Shown piece by piece: positions 1 to 5,198 of a stretch of 5,316 nucleotides of DNA. The notes beneath the pieces were generated by a model. It saw only the letters and a program-made list of their open reading frames with translations. It did not search any database and was not told where the DNA came from. The stretch is taken from the NCBI GenBank assembly GCA_002424645.1, contig DIKU01000021.1, positions 519 through 5,834 on the forward strand. The letters are read 5' to 3'. The translations under genes were made by a program, and so were the position numbers. The DNA is from Pelobacter sp. UBA5610 (GTDB taxonomy: Bacteria > Desulfobacterota > Desulfuromonadia > Desulfuromonadales > Syntrophotaleaceae). The number at the start of each line of letters is the position of its first letter. Position 1 is the stretch's first letter.

Positions 1-977
1 TCGTCCATGACGATCATGCCGCCGGAACCCATCATCGACTGGCGGGCAACGAGGTTCTCGTAGTCGATCGGAGCGTCGAGGTCTTTGTAGGTCAGCGCGC
101 CACCGGAAGGACCACCGGTCTGTACGGCTTTGAATTCCTTGCCGCCGGGGATACCGCCACCGACATCATAAATGACGGTTTTGAGGGTGGTGCCCATGGG
201 AACTTCGATCAGACCAACGTTTTTGATTTTGCCGCAGATACAGAAAACCTTGGTACCTTTGGAAGTTTCGGTACCGATACCGTTGAACCAATCAGCGCCC
301 TTCATGATGATGGCGGGGATGTTGGCCAGGGTCTCGACGTTGTTTACGATGGTCGGCTTGCTCCAGTAACCGGCTTCAGCAGGGAAAGGAGGCTTGGTGT
401 AAGGCTCGCCGCGGCTACCTTCCATGGAGGCGATCAGAGCGGTCTCTTCACCACAGACGAAAGCACCTGCGCCGTATTTCAGCTCGATATCAAAGCAGAA
501 ATCGGTACCCATGATGTTGTCGCCCAGAAGACCCATGTCTTTAGCCTGCTGGATAGCCATTTTCAGACGGGCAATGGCCAGCGGGTACTCGGCACGGATG
601 TAGATGGTGCCTTTGTTGCCGCCGATGGCGTAACCGCCAATGGCCATAGCTTCCAGAACGCTGTGCGGGTCGCCTTCGAGAACAGCGCGGTCCATAAATG
701 CACCCGGGTCGCCTTCGTCGGCATTACAGACGACATACTTGGTGTCGGAGGCATATTTGGAAGCGAAACCCCACTTAACGCCGGTAGGGAAACCTGCGCC
801 ACCACGGCCGCGCAGGCCGCTGTTTTTCATGGTTTCGATAACATCGGCCGGCTTCATTTCGCTCAGGCATTTACCCAGAGCCTGGTAGCCGCCAACGGCG
901 ATATAGGACTCGACGGATTCCGGATCGATGAATCCGCTGTTGCGAGTGGCTATTCTAAGCTGTGTATTGTCCGCCAT
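1..977 (-). CDS. hndC: HndC/NuoF-like FMN- and NAD(P)-binding subunit of a multimeric hydrogenase (3' end cut by window)
   Basis: The open frame runs from ATG at 977 off the left edge and gives 325 codons plus two bases. It reads as a NuoF/HydB-family subunit, which oxidises NAD(P)H at FMN and passes electrons to Fe-S clusters. Visible are the glycine-rich FMN/NAD motif GLRGRGGAGFPTG (residues 54-66), NADEGDPGAFMDR (85-97), CGEETALI (175-182) and NNVETL (212-217). The [4Fe-4S] motif (SCGKCTPCR type) and any C-terminal ferredoxin domain would lie beyond the edge. The usual N-terminal thioredoxin-like domain of HydB is absent; the preceding gene encodes it separately, as in the hnd operon of Desulfovibrio. 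The ribosome site AAGGAG lies 9 bases before the ATG, and the gap from hndB is 18 bp. Codon use is strongly biased (CTG, ACC, AAC, GGT/GGC), which suggests high expression. The family is certain. The hydrogenase role, rather than a formate dehydrogenase diaphorase, is inferred from gene order. Confidence 0.9.
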   Translation of the reverse strand, partial: MADNTQLRIATRNSGFIDPESVESYIAVGGYQALGKCLSEMKPADVIETMKNSGLRGRGGAGFPTGVKWGFASKYASDTKYVVCNADEGDPGAFMDRAVLEGDPHSVLEAMAIGGYAIGGNKGTIYIRAEYPLAIARLKMAIQQAKDMGLLGDNIMGTDFCFDIELKYGAGAFVCGEETALIASMEGSRGEPYTKPPFPAEAGYWSKPTIVNNVETLANIPAIIMKGADWFNGIGTETSKGTKVFCICGKIKNVGLIEVPMGTTLKTVIYDVGGGIPGGKEFKAVQTGGPSGGALTYKDLDAPIDYENLVARQSMMGSGGMIVMD

Positions 978-995
978 AGCTATGCTCTCCTTGTA

Positions 996-1379
996 TTAAA
1001 AAACAACGCGCTCGTAGTTGGCCGGAATAACACCGTCTACCAGCTCGCCGCTCTTGATGTATTTGCTTACCAGTTCCTTGGCCTTGTCGCCCTTGACGTA
1101 ACCGAATACGACGGGCTCCTTGCCGGGCAGGGTAATCTCAACAGTAGGCTCGGCAAAGCAGTAGGTCTGGCAGCCAACCTGACCGAATTCGACGTTGTTG
1201 AGGCCCAGAGCAGCACATTCCTGTTTCATGGCTGCCAGGACTTCCTTACCGCCGGAAGCGATGCTGCAGGTTGCCAGAGAAACATTGACGACAACTTTTT
1301 CGCTTTTGCACTTGTTGACGGCAGCCTGCAGTTCGTTACGCTTTTTCTGCAGTTCCGCCAGAGAATTGATCTTGGCCAT
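996..1379 (-). CDS. hndB: HndB-like small thioredoxin-fold (ferredoxin-type) subunit, 127 aa
   Basis: This 127-residue protein corresponds to the N-terminal thioredoxin-like domain of HydB/NuoF-type subunits, encoded here as its own polypeptide. Its place between a NuoE-like and a NuoF-like gene is that of HndB in HndABCD. A charged helical N-terminus (about residues 6-28) is followed by a beta strand and the segment ATCSIASGG (36-44), then GCQTYC (69-74) with a C-x3-C pair, and a strand containing EPVVFGYV (88-95). Cysteines are at 24, 38, 55, 70 and 74. C70 and C74 sit where the second cluster pair belongs. C38 fits the first region, but its usual partner four or five residues earlier is missing (V33/S34), so cluster binding is uncertain. 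The start is ATG at 1379, with GGGGAG 10 bases upstream. An upstream in-frame ATG at 1415 would run back into hndA and is rejected. It is expected to be a cytoplasmic part of the hydrogenase complex. Confidence 0.85.
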   Translation of the reverse strand: MAKINSLAELQKKRNELQAAVNKCKSEKVVVNVSLATCSIASGGKEVLAAMKQECAALGLNNVEFGQVGCQTYCFAEPTVEITLPGKEPVVFGYVKGDKAKELVSKYIKSGELVDGVIPANYERVVF

Positions 1380-1398
1380 ATCGTGTAATCTCCCCGTA

Positions 1399-1911
1399 TT
1401 AAGCGAAGTCAGCAATAATGTCTTTGACCTGGTCGGTGGTCACGTTGCCGTAGACCTTTTCCCCTACCAGAACAATCGGAGCGAGGGCGCACGCACCAAC
1501 GCAACGCAGGCAGTCGATGGAGAAAAGACCATCGGAAGAAACCTCGCCGACTTCAATCTGAAGCTGCTGCATGAAAGCGTCGACAACTTTATTCGCTCCT
1601 TTGACGAAACAAGCTGTGCCCATGCAGATCGCAATAGGATGTTTACCCTTCGGTTTCATGGTGAAAAAGGTGTAAAAACTCACCACCCCATAGACATGCA
1701 CCACCGGAATGTTCATGCGATCGGCAACATATTGCTGAATCTGCTCAGGCAAAAAACCGAACAGGCTCTGCGCCTTGTGCAATACCGTCACGAGATGCCC
1801 TTCCATGGTCGGCAAACCATCGATGAACGTATCGAGTTCGCGAAACAGATGCTCGGGTAAATCATACCCCTGCTGAGTGTCGCATTCCTGTTTTCCCTGG
1901 CAATTAGACAT
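1399..1911 (-). CDS. hndA: HndA/NuoE-like [2Fe-2S] subunit of a multimeric hydrogenase, 170 aa
   Basis: This is a NuoE/24-kDa-family subunit of 170 residues, a normal length for the family. An N-terminal helical region (about 17-65) leads into VYGVVSFYTFF (73-83), typical of NuoE. The C-terminal thioredoxin-like domain follows, with the [2Fe-2S] ligands C96-x4-C101 (CMGTAC) and C137-x3-C141 (CVGAC), all present. In the Hnd complex the protein takes part in electron transfer alongside the NuoF-like flavin subunit. The frame stays open to 2079. ATG at 1911 is chosen because it has a strong GGGGAGG site just upstream and because the extra 56 codons before it look like no known part of the family. 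It is the first gene of the run hndA-hndB-hndC, with 19 bp to hndB. A terminator-like hairpin lies about 210 bases upstream in its leader, so its transcription may be conditional. Membership of the NuoE family is firm; the hnd assignment comes from context. Confidence 0.9.
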   Translation of the reverse strand: MSNCQGKQECDTQQGYDLPEHLFRELDTFIDGLPTMEGHLVTVLHKAQSLFGFLPEQIQQYVADRMNIPVVHVYGVVSFYTFFTMKPKGKHPIAICMGTACFVKGANKVVDAFMQQLQIEVGEVSSDGLFSIDCLRCVGACALAPIVLVGEKVYGNVTTDQVKDIIADFA

Positions 1912-2061
1912 AGGTCCTCCCCTGAATGAAAAATAGAATCCGAGCGCACACGCCGGACATTCGATACACGTGCAGAATCGCAACACATGACTCATTTGCC
2001 AGGCGCACTTAACCCTGTCGGCCAAGACGCTCGGGTCCCGGTTGACATACGACATAAAACA

Positions 2062-2086
2062 ACGTGCGATGCAGCACAAAGCACGT
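2062..2086. repeat. Inverted repeat ACGTGC / GCACGT in the hndA leader
   Basis: ACGTGC (2062-2067) and GCACGT (2081-2086) form a perfect 6-bp inverted repeat around 13 bases. A further CATAC/GTATG pair (2046-2050 and 2091-2095) lies outside it. It sits about 150 bp upstream of hndA and just downstream of the terminator hairpin. It could be a regulator binding site or an RNA hairpin in the leader. The repeat is visible, its role is unknown, and repeats of this size also arise by chance. Confidence 0.3.
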
Positions 2087-2122
2087 CTATGTATGATTTG
2101 ATTCGAGTGTGGGGATTATGCG

Positions 2123-2154
2123 AAAAATAGCCGAACCGGGGAGCTCGGCTATTT
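2123..2154 (-). terminator. Intrinsic terminator (minus strand) in the region upstream of hndA
   Basis: A perfect 10-bp stem, AAATAGCCGA (2125-2134) with TCGGCTATTT (2145-2154), encloses a 10-base loop. On the minus strand the 3' arm runs straight into a T tract (five T ending at 2123), giving a textbook Rho-independent terminator. On the plus strand the tail is TTTCTCC, which is much poorer. It points the same way as hndA but stands about 210 bp before the hndA start. It therefore either ends a short upstream transcript or acts as an attenuator for the hnd operon. Confidence 0.7.
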
Positions 2155-2185
2155 CTCCTCCTCCATAACATATGCAAACGTCGGC

Positions 2186-2302
2186 CTATTTAGAACCAGG
2201 GAAAAAAACGTGAAACTTCGCGGAGAAGCTATCACAAAGAAGACAACCCGATTCGCAAGTGGAACCGTATCCGGAATTGGCGAATACAACCCACTTGCCC
2301 AT
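2186..2302 (-). CDS. Possible small Cys-containing protein or leader peptide, 38 aa (doubtful)
   Basis: The frame runs from ATG at 2302 to TAG at 2186-2188, about 30 bases before the terminator hairpin. The product begins MGKWVVFANSGYG, has three close cysteines in TCESGCLLC (about residues 16-24) and ends FFPGSK. In its favour are its place between a promoter candidate and a terminator, and reasonable codon use. Against it are the lack of any Shine-Dalgarno site, an overlap with RNA-like inverted repeats, and an open frame on the other strand of the same DNA. I recognise no family. It could equally be non-coding leader. Confidence 0.17.
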   Translation of the reverse strand: MGKWVVFANSGYGSTCESGCLLCDSFSAKFHVFFPGSK

Positions 2303-2337
2303 GTGTGCAACATCCACATGATTGCTGTTGTCTTTTT
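2210..2337. ncRNA. Candidate structured RNA or leader element: hairpin plus three-way junction, class unknown
   Basis: Several perfect inverted repeats nest to give a closed fold. P1 is AAGACAAC (2240-2247) with GTTGTCTT (2327-2334), extendable to 11 pairs on the plus strand by one G-U pair. P2 is GCAAGTGG (2255-2262) with CCACTTGC (2291-2298). P3 is CATGTG (2300-2305) with CACATG (2315-2320). Beside it, GTGA/TCAC (2210-2213 and 2232-2235) and CTTC/GAAG (2216-2219 and 2225-2228) form another hairpin. The strand is undecided. On the minus strand it sits between a promoter candidate and the 2123-2154 terminator, in the hnd leader. On the plus strand P1 is longer and is followed by a U-rich stretch. 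It matches no riboswitch or small RNA consensus that I can recall. Confidence 0.4.
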
Positions 2338-2341
2338 CTAA
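2210..2341 (+). CDS. Possible plus-strand small protein, 43 aa (doubtful)
   Basis: The frame runs from GTG at 2210 to TAA at 2339-2341, beginning MKLRGEAITKK and ending IAVVFF. A weak AGGG lies about nine bases before the GTG. The frame is in fact open back to 2102, without another usual start. It is antisense to the minus-strand 38-codon frame and lies within the same inverted repeats, so at most one of the two is likely to be real, and possibly neither. No family is recognised. Confidence 0.12.
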   Translation: MKLRGEAITKKTTRFASGTVSGIGEYNPLAHVCNIHMIAVVFF

Positions 2342-2371
2342 TTTTTTCCAAAGCAAAATAAGGCCACGAGA

Positions 2372-2400
2372 TTAATATCATCAATAAAATGGCATTTCAA
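2372..2400 (-). promoter_or_regulatory. Sigma70-type promoter candidate reading toward hndA
   Basis: On the minus strand TTGAAA (2395-2400) is followed after 17 bases by TATTAA (2372-2377), with TG one base before the -10 hexamer (an extended -10). This matches 5/6 and 4/6 consensus bases with ideal spacing, in an AT-rich setting. Transcription would start near 2364 and reach the terminator at 2123 after about 240 nt, or hndA after about 450 nt. AT-rich DNA yields chance matches, so this is only a candidate. Confidence 0.4.
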
Positions 2401-2616
2401 CATATTTTAAAAAAAATCATAAAAAAACCAGACAGGCGGTATATAAGTCACAATGTATTATTAATGGTTTACGGTAAATTTTTCATAAAGGACAATCGTA
2501 TACATAAAAAACAATCCCCAATGAGGATGATTTTCTATAAACAAATAAACACTGTTATCAAAGCGGGGAATAAGACAACCAACCCGTAACACCAAAAAAG
2601 CACCCGGTATTCCACG

Positions 2617-3156
2617 CTACCCTATCAGGCAGTCATCGGGAATTTGTGCAATATAGGGAAGCGCACGATACTTGTCGGCGCAATCCAGACCATAGCCGAC
2701 AATCCAGACATCAGGAATATCGAAGCCGAGATAATCTACGGGCACATCGATTTCCACAGAACCCGCCTTTCGCAATAAAGAGCAAGTCTTCAATGACGCG
2801 GGATTCCTTGCACGGAGCAACCGTAGCAAATAATCGAGAGTACGACCTGTATCGACAATATCTTCGACGATCAAAACGTGGCGATGCAGAATATCGGTGC
2901 GCAAATCCATGATCAATCGCACGGCACCGCTGGTTGTGGAGTTCTCATAAGAGGAAAGAGCCATAAAATCGATACGCCGGGGAATGCTCAGTGCACGGGA
3001 TAAATCCGCTAAAAAAATGTAGCATCCGCGTAAAACACCGACCATGAGGAGCTCGTCGATATCGGCATAATCGACAGAGATCTGGTGCGCCAACTCCCGG
3101 ACCCGCGCACGGATAACTTCTTCGCTGAGCAAAATATCCGAAAGGTTAGTAGACAC
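2617..3156 (-). CDS. hpt: Hypoxanthine phosphoribosyltransferase, 179 aa
   Basis: This cytoplasmic purine-salvage enzyme joins hypoxanthine (and usually guanine) to PRPP, giving IMP (GMP) and pyrophosphate. Its 179 residues are a normal length for the bacterial enzyme. The PRPP-binding signature VLIVEDIVDTGRTL spans residues 94-107, with the acidic pair E98/D99 and the catalytic aspartate D102. The flexible loop SSYENSTTSG lies at 68-77. Purine contacts are K130 and the VWIVGYGLD segment (150-158), where W151 takes the stacking position and D158 the base-contact position. The start is GTG at 3156, with GAGGAG 7 bases upstream. Longer in-frame starts lie inside ade and are rejected. The gene follows the ade stop by 11 bp, and its ribosome site overlaps that stop. 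Ade makes hypoxanthine, which is the substrate here. All key residues are present. Confidence 0.93.
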   Translation of the reverse strand: MSTNLSDILLSEEVIRARVRELAHQISVDYADIDELLMVGVLRGCYIFLADLSRALSIPRRIDFMALSSYENSTTSGAVRLIMDLRTDILHRHVLIVEDIVDTGRTLDYLLRLLRARNPASLKTCSLLRKAGSVEIDVPVDYLGFDIPDVWIVGYGLDCADKYRALPYIAQIPDDCLIG

Positions 3157-3163
3157 GGCTACG

Positions 3164-3170
3164 CTCCTCA
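3164..3170 (-). promoter_or_regulatory. hpt ribosome binding site overlapping the ade stop codon
   Basis: On the minus strand TGAGGAG contains both the ade stop (TGA, 3168-3170) and the Shine-Dalgarno GAGGAG for the hpt GTG start 7 bases later. Ribosomes ending ade would sit on or next to the hpt initiation site, so translational coupling is likely. This also supports the GTG start of hpt. Confidence 0.75.
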
Positions 3171-4931
3171 GGCATCGACGAACAATGGCACCACCTTCTG
3201 AGCCACAACGTCGATAAGGCCATAGTCTGTAAGTTTGAGTTCCGGAATAACCTCGAGACCGAGAAAACCCAGGGACATGAAAAGCTGCGCATTCCCACAA
3301 CCCAAGTGTCGCAGGGCGGCTCCCAGGCGCGATTGCAAACGAATCAGCTCCCCGGCCGATGCCAGTGACATCAGTCCGCCTAAAGGCAGCGCCAGACGCT
3401 CCAAAACCTGGTCTCCCAGAGCCACCGCCTGTCCGCCACCGGTATCGGCAACGGCCCGTGCGGCAGTCAACATGGACCGATCGTCGGCCCCCGCCACAAT
3501 CAAGTTATGATGGTCATGGGCCACGGTACTGGCAACCGCGCCGCACTTTAGTTGCAACCCCTGGACAAACCCCAGGCCGCAGCGCCCCGTAGCATGGTGC
3601 CGCTCAATCACCGCCAGCTTTATAAGATCGCGCTCCGGATCAGCCAGCAACTCCCCGCGTTGACATCTCCCCGAAAGGATACGCTGCTCTGTAACCAGCT
3701 GCCCTTCCAGCATTCCGATGACACGGACCCGATCACCCCGGGCAGGGATACGCAAATCCACCCCCGCCCAATCGACGTGAACCGTATCGTGTAAAACCTT
3801 CGCAAACGAAGCATCATCCGGACCACCCCACTCCCCTGCAACTTCACCATCCCTTGCGACGAGCCGGCCTGCCTGCCAAACCATGCGGGGACGAAAATCC
3901 TCCAGGGATGAAAAAGCAACCATATCAGCCCTTCTCCCGGGAGCGATCAAACCACGGTCGGCCAGTCGATAGTGTTGAGCAGGATTAAAGCAAGCCATGC
4001 GCAATGCGGTAACAAGGGGCACACCTGCGGCCACCGCCTTACGTACCAGATGATCGACAGAACCCTCATGCAGCAGATCCGCAGCATCCCGGTCATCCGT
4101 ACAAAATGCCAGCCAGGGCTCGGTTTTGGCAGAAATTACCGGCAACAACGCCTGCAGGTTGCGGGCGGCGCTTCCTTCACGAAGAAACACGTGCATACCC
4201 CGTTGCAACCTTGCCAGCGCCTCATTTGCCGTGGAACATTCATGATCGGAAGAAATTCCTGCCGCGGCATAAGCATCGAGTTCAGCACCTGTTATTCCCG
4301 GGGCATGTCCGTCAATCGGATACCCTATGGCCAAACCAAGCTCGCGCATCAACCTGGGCTGTCCGTGGATCACCCCTTGAAAATCCATAACCTCGCCAAG
4401 ACCTACGACACCCTCATAACGCAACAACCGACGAAGATCCGCGGATTCCAGACGCGCCCCGGCCCCGGCAAGGGATGTTGCCGGAACACAAGAAGGTACG
4501 GTCATGAGGATATCGACGGGAGATAAACGAGCATCCTCGTACATAAATTGAATGCCGGACAGGCCGCAAACATTGGCGATCTCATGGGGATTGCTGATAA
4601 CCGTGGTAACACCATGGGGCGCTACGAGACGACCGAACTCCAGGGGTCGAAGCATGGCGCTCTCAATATGGACATGTGCGTCGATGAGCCCGGGACAGAC
4701 GTAAAGTCCACCCAGGTCCAGATCGTGCCGCGCTGTCACCCCTCTCCGCACGGCGGCGATTACTGTCCCGGCGACTGCAATATCGGCGCAATGAATTTCC
4801 CCCGTCACAAGGTCAACCACCCGCGCATCACGTAACGCCAGATCAGCGGGGACCTCGCCACGGGCCACGGAAAGCACAGAGGATAAGCCGCGCTTGTTTT
4901 GCCCTGCCTTTTTTGCCTTAAACGTGCGCAT
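3168..4931 (-). CDS. ade: Adenine deaminase, 587 aa
   Basis: This amidohydrolase-superfamily enzyme of the Ade/AdeC family hydrolyses adenine to hypoxanthine and ammonia in the cytoplasm. The 587 residues agree with the family (about 570-600). The order is an N-terminal beta-sandwich part (about 25-75), then the metal-dependent barrel with GLIDAHVHIES (81-91; metal ligands H86 and H88), GLGEVMD (177-183; bridging E180), DGHAPG (H209), SSDHECST (H230) and FCTDD (D279/D280). The family-specific C-terminal domain follows, with AHDHHNLIVAGADDRSM (471-487). All expected ligands are present. The frame allows GTG at 4937, but ATG at 4931 is chosen because GAGGG lies 5 bases before it, whereas the GTG would touch the same site with no spacing. 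The gene is first in the ade-hpt pair; direct repeats and a promoter-like TATAAT lie upstream. Confidence 0.95.
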   Translation of the reverse strand: MRTFKAKKAGQNKRGLSSVLSVARGEVPADLALRDARVVDLVTGEIHCADIAVAGTVIAAVRRGVTARHDLDLGGLYVCPGLIDAHVHIESAMLRPLEFGRLVAPHGVTTVISNPHEIANVCGLSGIQFMYEDARLSPVDILMTVPSCVPATSLAGAGARLESADLRRLLRYEGVVGLGEVMDFQGVIHGQPRLMRELGLAIGYPIDGHAPGITGAELDAYAAAGISSDHECSTANEALARLQRGMHVFLREGSAARNLQALLPVISAKTEPWLAFCTDDRDAADLLHEGSVDHLVRKAVAAGVPLVTALRMACFNPAQHYRLADRGLIAPGRRADMVAFSSLEDFRPRMVWQAGRLVARDGEVAGEWGGPDDASFAKVLHDTVHVDWAGVDLRIPARGDRVRVIGMLEGQLVTEQRILSGRCQRGELLADPERDLIKLAVIERHHATGRCGLGFVQGLQLKCGAVASTVAHDHHNLIVAGADDRSMLTAARAVADTGGGQAVALGDQVLERLALPLGGLMSLASAGELIRLQSRLGAALRHLGCGNAQLFMSLGFLGLEVIPELKLTDYGLIDVVAQKVVPLFVDA

Positions 4932-4999
4932 AGGCACCCTCTAAGGTCGTGAATGGTATTACGTGATTGCCCCCCTCTCAACCAGACTCCATCCAGAGG

Positions 5000-5058
5000 G
5001 AAATCAAAAGGTCGCCCGGATTAATTACGCAACGACGCAACCGTGGCGAAATCAAAAG
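5000..5058. repeat. Exact 11-bp direct repeat GAAATCAAAAG upstream of ade, flanking a tandem ACGCAAC
   Basis: GAAATCAAAAG occurs at 5000-5010 and again at 5048-5058, 48 bp start to start, followed each time by a G/A-rich triplet ending in C (GTC, ACC). Between them ACGCAAC is repeated in tandem (5027-5033 and 5035-5041, 8-bp period). The group lies 70-130 bp upstream of the ade start, where operators or promoter elements are expected. Paired sites for a purine-responsive regulator are possible, but I recognise no known operator. Confidence 0.4.
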
Positions 5059-5192
5059 ACCACCGTTCTCATATCTTTTACCACCCCGCAGAACAGCATG
5101 AACCGGAATTTTCGGGGCGTTTGTTGCGACCTATCGTGAATCCCGCTTTGATGCTGCGGCACCTGAAATTCAGCGAATAATCTCATCGCTCT

Positions 5193-5198
5193 ATTATA
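5193..5198 (-). promoter_or_regulatory. Consensus -10 box (TATAAT) on the minus strand upstream of ade
   Basis: The plus-strand ATTATA reads TATAAT on the minus strand, a perfect -10 hexamer. No good TTGACA-like hexamer is seen 16-18 bases upstream and there is no TG extension, so an activator would be needed. If used, the ade-hpt transcript would start near 5186 with a leader of about 255 nt. The same AT-rich spot reads TATTAT on the plus strand and could serve the gene at 5293 instead. Confidence 0.3.

Larger units (their letters stand above)
1912..2616. other. Long intergenic region between hpt and hndA
   Basis: These 705 bp hold no convincing protein gene of normal size, although the flanking genes run in the same direction. 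In the direction of hnd transcription it contains an AT-rich stretch (about 2340-2590), a promoter candidate (2372-2400), a foldable segment (2210-2337), a terminator hairpin (2123-2154), a small inverted repeat (2062-2086) and the hndA ribosome site. The plus-strand frame at 2389-2589 (66 codons) has no Shine-Dalgarno site and a Lys/Ile/Asn-rich composition that simply reflects AT-rich DNA, so it is not called. I see no tRNA, CRISPR array or insertion-sequence ends. No clear intrinsic terminator follows hpt; the nearest sign is a run of six T on the minus strand (2594-2599) without a strong stem. Confidence 0.7.

Noticed and set aside
663..1388. Long plus-strand frames opposite hndC, hndB and hndA (including 1195-1860)
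   Set aside because: They are antisense shadows of strongly supported minus-strand genes, made open by biased codon use.
2042..2070. Plus-strand TTGACA at 2042-2047 as a promoter
   Set aside because: No acceptable -10 lies 16-18 bases downstream, and there is no plus-strand gene to serve.
1912..2079. N-terminal extension of HndA by 56 codons
   Set aside because: It has no ribosome site at the upstream ATGs, unlike the strong GGGGAGG before ATG 1911, and the extra residues do not resemble any NuoE-family domain.
2047..2080. Minus-strand promoter TTGTGC-17-TATGTC nearer to hndA
   Set aside because: Only about three of six bases match in each hexamer. It cannot be excluded, but it is too weak to list.
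2176..2190. Sigma54-like promoter GGCCGACGTTTGC on the minus strand
   Set aside because: Only 9 bases separate GG from GC where the consensus needs 10, and the -24 element matches poorly.
2389..2589. 66-codon plus-strand frame
   Set aside because: It has no ribosome site, its Lys/Ile/Asn-rich composition follows from AT-rich DNA, it overlaps the promoter candidate, and no family is recognised.
2567..2613. GGAATA/TATTCC inverted repeat after hpt as a terminator
   Set aside because: The 6-bp arms are 35 bases apart and the T run lies within the loop, so it is not a terminator layout.
3972..4526. 184-codon plus-strand frame within ade
   Set aside because: It is antisense to catalytic-domain sequence of adenine deaminase and has no family features.
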